Shown here: one piece after another, positions 6,707-11,719 of the stretch
Numbering within the stretch: the first letter of the stretch is position 1
Layout of the letters: the number at the start of each line of letters is the position of its first letter
NCBI GenBank assembly: GCA_903847285.1
Contig: CAINDH010000243.1
Coordinates: 1 to 12,967 of the forward strand
Origin: an uncultured Verrucomicrobia subdivision 3 bacterium
Lineage (GTDB): Bacteria > Verrucomicrobiota > Verrucomicrobiae > Limisphaerales > UBA11358
Length of the DNA: 12,967 bases
Reading direction: 5' to 3'
Notes under the pieces: generated by a model
The model's database searches: none
Seen by the model: the letters and a program-made list of their open reading frames with translations, nothing else
What the model was told of the DNA's origin: nothing
Program-made: the position numbers and the translations under genes

Positions 6707-8179
6707 TTAAAATTTATGTGCTCCATGTGCGCCCAGCATGAATTCCAGTTGCAACCAGACAGAGTGCGCGTTGCCGAACTGCGCGCCGTGGTCGTAGTTG
6801 TATTGCAACCGGATTTTGGAAAACTCGCTGGGGAAAAATGTCAGCACCGGCGAAATCCGGTAGCGCTCGCCGCGAAACGGATCCCCCCCGTCGCTCGCCG
6901 CTGAATTACCGCTGGCGTATTCACCTCGCACACCCGTTACCCAGCGCGGTTTGAAACCCCAAAGCACTTGCGAATATCCGCCCCAGTCCATCAGATTTTC
7001 GGCGCGTAAGGCCGGAGTCACCGTCGGGTCGCCACCCGCCCCGAAACGGCGATACAACACTTCCGTCTGCCAGGACACGAACGGGAAACCTGCATCTGCA
7101 TTCGCCGGCTTCCATTTCCAATACGCATCCACGCCGTAGATTTCCGTGCGCGCATCGGCGCCGGTGTCGTTCGGCCCGAACGCCGCCGACGCGCCAAGCA
7201 CCAGCGTTTGTTCGTCCGTCAATTCAAACGACGACGCAAGACGCGGAACAAAAACCGCATCGCCCACGCTGTCCAGCGAACGGCTCGTCGTCGCCCTTCC
7301 GTAAAAACGATTCACGCCGAGTGTGTCCGGCTCACCCGCGTTGCGGAAACTAAATGACGTGCTGCCCTGCCCGTCCAGCACGCCAAGAAACGCTTCCGTG
7401 TAAAACGGCGTCGGCACGAGCCACGAAAGTTGCCCGGCGACGCTTCGCAAACCATCCGGCCCGAACGCGCGTCCAAGGATGATGGGCTGATCCACAAACG
7501 CCCATGAGTGTGGATGTTGCGGATTCTGGCGACCAAAGTTGGCGAAAAATTGTCCAGCCTTGACCTGTAAATTCCACGGAAGCGCCACGCTCTGCAAATA
7601 TGCTTCCTCCAATTCGATGCTTGTCTCGTTGTCGTTGTCCAGCTTGAGCACGATGTTCGCGAAACCTTTGAAATACGGATCTACCGCACCATCGAGCGCC
7701 AACTCGGCGTTGCGTAAAGAAAACCCATTCTTCTGCGGATCGTGATCGCCAAGCTGAAGAAAATGCGATGGCTCGGAAGCTGTCGAACCACCGATGGCCA
7801 TCATTCCATCGAAGCTCAAGTTCATATAAGCCGAACCGGCGCGCGCCAAGGTGAACGTGTCTGTGGGCGACCAAGGTTTCTTTTCCGGTGCGGCAGGGGC
7901 ATTCGTCATGTCGGCGGACATTTCCGCCGTGAGCTGCGCCTGCAATTGCTGTCGTTCGGCCGCCGCCGCCTGCGCCTTGGTGAACGCCGCCAGCTGTTTC
8001 GTCAGCGCGGCAATCTGTGAGGCTTGTTCGCGCTGCACGCGGTCAAAATTTTCCCGCATCTGGGACAACTGCGCTTGCAATTGCTCAAGCTGATTGGTCG
8101 CCTGCGCGCTGAGGCTCGTTGCGCCCGCTATCAACGCGAAGACCAAAACTGACCCACTAAATTTCTTTAAAACCTTCAT
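6707..8179 (-). CDS. Coiled-coil outer-membrane barrel protein, probable metal-operon porin
   Basis: A predicted outer-membrane channel of 490 residues. A signal peptide occupies residues 1-26 (VLVFALIAGATSLSAQA). A Gln/Ala-rich coiled coil follows at about 28-90, probably for trimerisation or reaching the periplasm. A beta-barrel of about 375 residues begins near SAYMNLSFDG and ends with a terminal Phe (HGAHKF). A conserved-looking block, KAGQFFANFGRQNPQHPH near residues 207-224, resembles phosphate-selective porin O/P-type proteins and proteins annotated as zinc-regulated outer-membrane receptors; I see no TonB box or plug domain. Met at 8179 is chosen over the in-frame ATG at 8197 because GGAAAGGA lies 4 bases upstream of it. 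Its place directly before znuA suggests metal passage across the outer membrane. The barrel is clear, the cargo is inferred. Confidence 0.78.
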   Translation of the reverse strand: MKVLKKFSGSVLVFALIAGATSLSAQATNQLEQLQAQLSQMRENFDRVQREQASQIAALTKQLAAFTKAQAAAAERQQLQAQLTAEMSADMTNAPAAPEKKPWSPTDTFTLARAGSAYMNLSFDGMMAIGGSTASEPSHFLQLGDHDPQKNGFSLRNAELALDGAVDPYFKGFANIVLKLDNDNETSIELEEAYLQSVALPWNLQVKAGQFFANFGRQNPQHPHSWAFVDQPIILGRAFGPDGLRSVAGQLSWLVPTPFYTEAFLGVLDGQGSTSFSFRNAGEPDTLGVNRFYGRATTSRSLDSVGDAVFVPRLASSFELTDEQTLVLGASAAFGPNDTGADARTEIYGVDAYWKWKPANADAGFPFVSWQTEVLYRRFGAGGDPTVTPALRAENLMDWGGYSQVLWGFKPRWVTGVRGEYASGNSAASDGGDPFRGERYRISPVLTFFPSEFSKIRLQYNYDHGAQFGNAHSVWLQLEFMLGAHGAHKF

Positions 8180-8183
8180 ACAA

Positions 8184-8191
8184 TCCTTTCC
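8184..8191 (-). promoter_or_regulatory. Shine-Dalgarno site that sets the porin start
   Basis: Read on the minus strand, GGAAAGGA ends 4 bases before the ATG at 8179. It is the best ribosome-binding site in the window and argues against the ATG 18 bases upstream. Confidence 0.65.
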
Positions 8192-8193
8192 AA

Positions 8194-8214
8194 GCATCCG
8201 CCCACGCGGAATGC
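8194..8214 (-). promoter_or_regulatory. Hairpin just upstream of the porin ribosome site
   Basis: The arms GCATCCGC (8194-8201) and GCGGAATGC (8206-8214) pair with one bulged base around a CCAC loop. It starts 2 bases before the Shine-Dalgarno site in the message, so it could affect translation or mRNA processing between the small protein gene and the porin gene. No riboswitch class is recognised. Confidence 0.3.
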
Positions 8215-8274
8215 AAAATTATTTTCAGTGAAACCAAAGGAAATACCGGCCTGAAATCAGACCAGCGAACTCAA

Positions 8275-8601
8275 TCAGGAATGGTAAGAAGCCGACGGCG
8301 GGGCACGACCGGGCGGAAGATTTTCCGTGATGGCGCGGGAGACGGAAGCGGGAGCAGGCGTGAGAAATTCAAAAAAAGCTAACGGGACATTCGCAACCAC
8401 AGCGACATCTGCCGCTTCCACCTGACCGTGCGCGAACAGCGTGACGGCGCAATGATGCTGGGATTTGCTGGCGTCAGCGTGGAGTAATTCGTGGAGTTTT
8501 GGCGACGCAGCCAGCAGGTTCAGGAGGAGCACTAAAGCAATCAGCAAACTGCCGAGCGGCAGCTTGCTCCACTGAAACCAAGTTTTATTTTGGTAGTGCA
8601 A
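8275..8601 (-). CDS. Small membrane-anchored His/Cys protein, first gene of the metal operon
   Basis: A 108-residue protein of unknown function. A hydrophobic segment at about residues 15-32 (LGSLLIALVLLLNLLAAS) is a signal anchor or signal peptide, placing the rest in the periplasm. Directly after it comes a cluster of possible metal ligands: His37, His41, His49, His50, Cys51 and His58, in the arrangement HELLH, HHC, HG. The C-terminal third is Pro/Ala-rich with LPPGRAPP. It recalls DUF2946-like small proteins linked to metal or copper handling, but the match is by eye. No ATG exists in frame; the start is a TTG at 8601, with a promoter-like element ending 9 bases before it. The porin ATG follows 95 bases after its stop. 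A role in metal sensing, delivery or channel assembly is inferred from residues and position. Confidence 0.6.
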   Translation of the reverse strand: MHYQNKTWFQWSKLPLGSLLIALVLLLNLLAASPKLHELLHADASKSQHHCAVTLFAHGQVEAADVAVVANVPLAFFEFLTPAPASVSRAITENLPPGRAPPSASYHS

Positions 8602-8610
8602 AGCGACGGC

Positions 8611-8638
8611 AAACTAGCACAAGACCGGACGGGCGCAA
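8611..8638 (-). promoter_or_regulatory. Candidate promoter of the metal-uptake operon
   Basis: On the minus strand TTGCGC (8638-8633) and TAGTTT (8616-8611) lie 16 bp apart. The -10 ends 9 bases before the TTG start of the small protein, which again leaves almost no leader. Confidence 0.35.
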
Positions 8639-8663
8639 GTATTTGTAAAGTTTCGGCAACTGG

Positions 8664-8681
8664 AATGCGATGCATTGCATT
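8664..8681. promoter_or_regulatory. 18-bp imperfect palindrome, candidate operator of the metal operon
   Basis: AATGCGATGCATTGCATT is symmetric at 8 of 9 base pairs. AATG-to-CATT symmetry of this size is typical of Fur/Zur-family operators. It lies about 25 bp upstream of the best -35 of the metal operon, so it may act on that promoter from upstream or on a further promoter not identified. It is not close to any experimentally known consensus that I can name. Confidence 0.35.
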
Positions 8682-8704
8682 GCGTGACAGGCCAGCCAAA
8701 ATTT

Positions 8705-8721
8705 GCGGAGCAGTGCTCCGC
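8705..8721 (-). terminator. Palindrome after galE, possible terminator or dispersed repeat
   Basis: GCGGAGCAGTGCTCCGC is an 8-bp perfect inverted repeat with one central base. In the galE direction it begins 8 bases past the stop and is followed by AAATTTT, a weak T-tract. It may end the galE message before the metal operon promoter. It also looks like a mobile palindromic repeat. Confidence 0.4.
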
Positions 8722-8729
8722 GCTCCGTT

Positions 8730-9701
8730 TCAATCCGCGTAGCCCGTCGGATTTTTTAGATGCCACGCCCACGCAGTTTTCACGATGTCTTCCAGCTTGG
8801 GATACTGTGGCTTCCAGCCAAGTTCTGTGTGAGCTTTGTGCGCGGCGGCTATGAGCCTCGGTGGATCGCCGGCACGCCGGGGCTTTTCAATCACGGTGAT
8901 TTTTTTGCCGGTGACTTTCTCGCAGGTCTCGATGACTTCTTTCACGGAGTAACCATCGCCATTGCCGAGGTTGAAGAAACCGCACTTGCCCGGTTGCAGG
9001 CCGAGGATGTGCGCTTGCGCCAAATCTTTGATGTGGATGTAATCGCGGATGCATGTCCCGTCTGGCGTGGGATAATCCGTGCCGAAAATTTCCAGATGCG
9101 ACTTCCGGCCCTGCGCCACGAAGAGCACGTTCGGGATGAGATGCGATTCGATACGATGATGTTCGCCGAATTTCTCGCTCGCGCCGGCGGCGTTGAAATA
9201 GCGGAACGCCACGAACTTCAGCCCGTAAATTTGCTGATACCAGATGAGCGCTTTCTCAAACATCAGCTTGCTTTCGCCGTAGGGATTGATCGGGCGCTGC
9301 GGCAAATCTTCGGTCATCGGCACGCGATCCGGTGGACCATAGGTGGCGCAAGTAGAACTAAAAACAAATTTCTTCACGCCACATTCCACGGCGGCATCGG
9401 CGAGTTTGAGGGCGTTGACGAAGTTGTTGTGAAAATATTTTTTTGGATTCGTCATGGACTCGCCGACGAGCGCGAAGGCGGCGAAGTGCAGAATGGCATC
9501 CGGCATCACGGACTTGACGGCGGCTAGAATGTTCCCCTCCTCTTCCGGCTTGGCCAAAATAAATGTCGCGCGCGGATCTACGGCAGAGCGATGCCCTTCC
9601 GTGAGATTGTCGTAAACCGTGACCTGATGCCCGGCGTTGAGGAGTTCTTCCGTGCAAACCGACCCGATGTAGCCCGCACCGCCAGTGACAAAAACGTTCA
9701 T
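8730..9701 (-). CDS. galE: UDP-glucose 4-epimerase
   Basis: Interconverts UDP-glucose and UDP-galactose with bound NAD in the cytosol, feeding the Leloir pathway and surface polysaccharide synthesis. The 323-residue extended short-chain dehydrogenase has the Rossmann motif TGGAGYIG (6-13), Asp31 to hold the NAD ribose, the SST triad part at 115-117, and the catalytic YGESK (Tyr141, Lys145). The epimerase signatures RYFNAAGA (167-174) and GTCIRDYIHIKDLA are present. Length is slightly short of the usual 330-340 but no motif is missing. The ATG at 9701 has no Shine-Dalgarno site. A terminator of the preceding gene lies just upstream and a palindrome closes the gene downstream, so it appears to be a single-gene unit. 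Activity on N-acetylated sugars is possible and cannot be excluded by sequence. Confidence 0.95.
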   Translation of the reverse strand: MNVFVTGGAGYIGSVCTEELLNAGHQVTVYDNLTEGHRSAVDPRATFILAKPEEEGNILAAVKSVMPDAILHFAAFALVGESMTNPKKYFHNNFVNALKLADAAVECGVKKFVFSSTCATYGPPDRVPMTEDLPQRPINPYGESKLMFEKALIWYQQIYGLKFVAFRYFNAAGASEKFGEHHRIESHLIPNVLFVAQGRKSHLEIFGTDYPTPDGTCIRDYIHIKDLAQAHILGLQPGKCGFFNLGNGDGYSVKEVIETCEKVTGKKITVIEKPRRAGDPPRLIAAAHKAHTELGWKPQYPKLEDIVKTAWAWHLKNPTGYAD

Positions 9702-9707
9702 GCGGAT

Positions 9708-9741
9708 AGTTTAGAAAAAATCTGGGTGGGTGAAAGGTCAA
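9708..9741 (-). promoter_or_regulatory. Candidate galE promoter region
   Basis: On the minus strand TTGACC (9741-9736) is a good -35, with TTTTCT or TTTCTA at 17-18 bp as -10. A second -10-like TAAACT (9713-9708) lies 6 nt before the ATG but is too far from TTGACC. In either case the leader would be under about 10 nt. The -35 follows directly on the T-tract of the upstream terminator. Confidence 0.35.
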
Positions 9742-9780
9742 AAAGAAAAAGCCGCCGGTGTTTTGCAACGACCGGCGGCT
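9741..9780 (-). terminator. Intrinsic terminator of the DUF5684-like gene
   Basis: The perfect 10-bp arms AGCCGCCGGT (9750-9759 on the plus strand) and ACCGGCGGCT (9771-9780) enclose an 11-nt loop. Read on the minus strand, the GC-rich stem is followed by TTTTTCTTTTT. It starts 15 bases after the gene's stop codon and separates it from galE. Confidence 0.88.
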
Positions 9781-9795
9781 GAAAGGAAACGGCGG

Positions 9796-10098
9796 TTAGG
9801 ACTTTGGTCCTTGATACTGCGCTTCACCAAATCCAAGGATGGGATAAAAGATGAAGGCCAGCAGGCCGAGACCTATTCCGAAGGCATCGCTCTTACCGAA
9901 ACTTCTGGCAATGGCGAGGCCGACCAAAACCAATGCCACGAGGCTGACAAACGGAATGAAGAACAGGATGATCCACCAGAGCGGCTTGCCGGCAATTTCC
10001 AGCAGCACGATGATGTTGTAGATGGGGATGATAGCAGCCCAGCCTGGCTTGCCGGCTTTGACGAACACTTTCCAGAAGCCGGCGACGATGGCGACCAA
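9796..10098 (-). CDS. DUF5684-like small membrane protein, N-terminus cut off by an in-frame stop
   Basis: A membrane protein of unknown function. The open frame from a TTG at 10098 gives 100 residues. The segment FWKVFVKAGKPGWAAIIPIY near residue 8, then AGKPLWWIILFFIP, a hydrophobic helix (43-66), AIARSFGKSDAFGIGLGLL and FIFYPILGFGEAQYQG match the DUF5684 pattern closely. Family members carry roughly 18-20 hydrophobic residues before the WKVF motif; this start leaves 8. The missing part is found upstream in the same frame: an ATG at 10137 opens MIGALFLLVY, then TAA (10107-10105), then AIL, joining directly to the TTG-start protein. So the gene is either broken by one nonsense codon, restarts at TTG, or the base is a sequencing error. 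No Shine-Dalgarno site supports the TTG. It has its own promoter and terminator. Confidence 0.75.
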   Translation of the reverse strand: MVAIVAGFWKVFVKAGKPGWAAIIPIYNIIVLLEIAGKPLWWIILFFIPFVSLVALVLVGLAIARSFGKSDAFGIGLGLLAFIFYPILGFGEAQYQGPKS

Positions 10099-10137
10099 GA
10101 TGGCTTAATAAACGAGAAGAAACAGGGCTCCGATCAT
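10099..10137 (-). pseudogene. Detached first 10 codons of the DUF5684-like gene
   Basis: ATG at 10137 begins MIGALFLLVY, a plausible start of the first membrane helix, and ends at TAA (10107-10105). Two codons later the frame continues into the long ORF with no shift. One base change (for example TAA from TTA or CAA) would restore the full gene. Confidence 0.55.
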
Positions 10138-10226
10138 AGGATTAGGTTTAGTTGGTTGGTTGGTGTGTGGTTACTGCCGCCGCTCCTTTCAACACTCGCT
10201 GACGGGTCAGGCGACGTTTCTCGGCG

Positions 10227-10255
10227 AATTTAGGGAAGGTCTCCGCGCAAGTCAA
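10227..10255 (-). promoter_or_regulatory. Candidate promoter of the DUF5684-like gene
   Basis: On the minus strand TTGACT (10255-10250) and TAAATT (10232-10227) are separated by 17 bp, the best sigma-70-like match in the window. Transcription would start near 10220, giving a leader of about 80 nt that contains a short CCAA tandem repeat before the ATG at 10137. Confidence 0.5.
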
Positions 10256-10258
10256 ACG

Positions 10259-11128
10259 TCAAAGCGCCGGACGGAATTGCGGGTGCTGCCGTAATTTTGC
10301 CGTCGTCGCGGGAGAAAGTTTTGCGCGCGAATACACAGGCTCGCGCAACGGTTCCGCACTATCCGAACGCAGCGCACGCTCCAGCCAGCGCTGAGCGAGC
10401 GGTTCAGCGATGAGACTCAAATCATTGGCCGCCACCGTCGTCTCCTCCTTCGTGCCGGTGGCCGTGCCGGCTCCTACAAAAAAACCCGCGAGCAGCAGCG
10501 TCGTGCGCAGTAGCGTGCTGCGCGAATACGTCGTGAGTGCGCACGGTCGCGCCGGGTCGAGCACGCTGAAGAGATTTTCAAACACCGGCAGCGTCCACAT
10601 GGCTGGATTTTTCGCAGGCGAAAAGGCGTCATAAAAGATGGCGTGCGGAGCGGGAATTTCCGATTGCCGATTTCCGATTGTCGATTTAAGCCAAGCGGGG
10701 AAATCTTCCAAATATAATTCCCAGCGAACTTGCATCGCTCCATTTTGAAATTCCACGCAAGGCCAACGCAATAACTGCGACATCGGCTCCTCGTAGCCGA
10801 CGGGATAATCCAATTCCACAGAGTTGTTCAGCGCGAACTCCAGCGGCTCCGCCGTGTTGTCGAAACTGATGAGGCGGAGCTTGCCGGGAATGTCACGCAG
10901 AGCCTTCAAGGCCGCAATGGCGTTGGCCGCCCCGCCGAGGCCGATGTCCCATATAACAAATTCGCCGGGAGAACTTGTCAAACGTTCACGAAGATTCAAT
11001 TGCCGCACATAAAGCAACTCCGCCTCCGCCGCTGGGCCAAGGCCGGGGTGCATCTTTTCGCCGTAGCTCGTGGAGAATAAAGTCTTCCCGCCATTTGCGA
11101 GCGTGGCCAGTTGATAGTCGCCGGTCAT
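10259..11128 (-). CDS. mnmD: MnmD-type tRNA 5-methylaminomethyl-2-thiouridine methyltransferase
   Basis: A SAM-dependent methyltransferase that makes mnm5U from nm5U at wobble position 34 of tRNAs, equal to the N-terminal domain of MnmC without its FAD oxidase domain. The 289-residue protein starts with the family opening DYQLATLANGGKTLFS and YGEKMHPGLGPAAEAELLY. The SAM-binding loop is WDIGLGGAANA (60-70), with acidic Asp90 after the second strand. The MnmC signature YDAFSPAKNPAMW spans 166-178, then TTYSRS (199-204) and the GFFVGAGTATGTKEE region. An insert at about 148-158 (STIGNRQSEIP) comes from a tandem AATCGG-type repeat and is not expected in the family. The C-terminal 45 residues are an extra tail. 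The ATG at 11128 overlaps, as ATGA, the stop of a 31-codon upstream ORF. The MnmEG and MnmA partners are not in the window. Confidence 0.85.
   Translation of the reverse strand: MTGDYQLATLANGGKTLFSTSYGEKMHPGLGPAAEAELLYVRQLNLRERLTSSPGEFVIWDIGLGGAANAIAALKALRDIPGKLRLISFDNTAEPLEFALNNSVELDYPVGYEEPMSQLLRWPCVEFQNGAMQVRWELYLEDFPAWLKSTIGNRQSEIPAPHAIFYDAFSPAKNPAMWTLPVFENLFSVLDPARPCALTTYSRSTLLRTTLLLAGFFVGAGTATGTKEETTVAANDLSLIAEPLAQRWLERALRSDSAEPLREPVYSRAKLSPATTAKLRQHPQFRPAL
10656..10688. repeat. Tandem 14-base repeat inside mnmD
   Basis: ATTTCCGATTGCCG (10656-10669) and ATTTCCGATTGTCG (10670-10683) differ at one base, with a partial third unit ATTTA (10684-10688). On the coding strand it reads as AATCGG-type units and adds STIGNRQSEIP to the protein between the methyltransferase core and the catalytic-loop motif, without breaking the frame. 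Confidence 0.7.
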
Positions 11129-11220
11129 TTCATGACCATGTTTGCCTGCGCCACGGCGGGTGGCGAACTTTTTCCCGTCGCCGCATAAAAAATTTCATCG
11201 CCGCCCCACTTGACTTGCAT
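11125..11220 (-). CDS. Possible 31-codon leader ORF overlapping mnmD
   Basis: An ORF from ATG at 11220 ends with TGA at 11127-11125, overlapping the mnmD ATG (11128) in the ATGA form typical of translational coupling. The peptide begins MQVKWGGDEIFYAATGKSS, and I do not recognise it. No Shine-Dalgarno site or family match supports it. It could explain how mnmD, itself lacking a ribosome site, is translated. Confidence 0.2.
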   Translation of the reverse strand: MQVKWGGDEIFYAATGKSSPPAVAQANMVMK

Positions 11221-11238
11221 CGTCCGCTGCGAAAAACT
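11210..11238 (+). promoter_or_regulatory. Candidate promoter of the TPR gene
   Basis: TTGACT (11210-11215) is followed after 17 bp by AAAACT (11233-11238). The -10 ends 12 nt before the ATG at 11251, leaving a leader of only about 5 nt. It lies across the 5' end of the opposing leader ORF, making this a divergent promoter region. Confidence 0.4.
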
Positions 11239-11250
11239 TTGCGCGTCAGT

Positions 11251-11664
11251 ATGCCGCAAAAAAATAGCCATAAAAAACCGCGCCCGGCCGATGTGCGTGA
11301 ACTCGATACCAAAATCGAATTCATGGCCGGCCTTGTGCGCCGCGATCCCAATTATGTGGACGCACTTCAGCTCCTCGGCGATCACTACACGCAACGCGGC
11401 CTATTTGATGAAGGCCTGAAGGTGGACGAACGGCTGGCGCATCTGGAGCCGGAAAACTCGCTTGTCTTCTACAATCTCGCGTGCAGCTACTCGCTAACGG
11501 AGCAAATGGAACTCGCCGCCGCCGCGTTGGAGAAGGCGATCACGCTTGGCTATTCTGATTTCACCTGGCTGGCCAAAGACCCGGACTTGAAAAAGCTCCG
11601 CGCGCATCCGGCCTTTGCCGAAATCAAAAGCCGCATCAACGAATTGAAATCCAAACCGCGCTGA
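11251..11664 (+). CDS. Small TPR-repeat protein
   Basis: A 137-residue protein with a Lys-rich N-terminus (MPQKNSHKKPRPADV) and two tetratricopeptide repeats at about 32-65 (DPNYVDALQLLGDHYTQRGL, DEGLKVDERLAHLEPEN) and 66-98 (LVFYNLACSYSLTEQMELA, AAALEKAITLGY). It closes with DFTWLAKDPDLKKLRAHPAF, the usual ending of short TPR proteins. There is no signal peptide, so it is probably a cytosolic protein-protein adaptor; the partner is unknown. The frame is open to 10975, but that extension is antisense to mnmD and looks non-coding; the ATG at 11251 follows a good promoter. mtnA follows after 55 bases with no visible terminator, so the two may be co-transcribed. Confidence 0.82.
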   Translation: MPQKNSHKKPRPADVRELDTKIEFMAGLVRRDPNYVDALQLLGDHYTQRGLFDEGLKVDERLAHLEPENSLVFYNLACSYSLTEQMELAAAALEKAITLGYSDFTWLAKDPDLKKLRAHPAFAEIKSRINELKSKPR

Positions 11665-11719
11665 ATTCCGGCGCTGTTGTGGCCGACCAACCAAGTCTCA
11701 CGTTTCACGCATCCAACTT

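Noticed and set aside
8180..8197. ATG at 8197 as the barrel-protein start
   Set aside because: The 6 added residues would come before an already good signal peptide, and the Shine-Dalgarno sequence GGAAAGGA fits the ATG at 8179, not this one.
8760..9527. 255-codon open frame on the plus strand
   Set aside because: Antisense to galE, whose NAD-binding and catalytic motifs are certain; the translated product has no family features.
10145..10175. GGTT tandem repeat as a microsatellite or phase-variation tract
   Set aside because: Only about three short units, in the leader of the DUF5684-like gene; too short to suggest slippage.
10975..11250. 92-codon upstream extension of the TPR protein
   Set aside because: It is antisense to the start of mnmD, rich in Arg/Ser/Pro like out-of-frame translation, and a promoter with -10 at 11233-11238 lies inside it.
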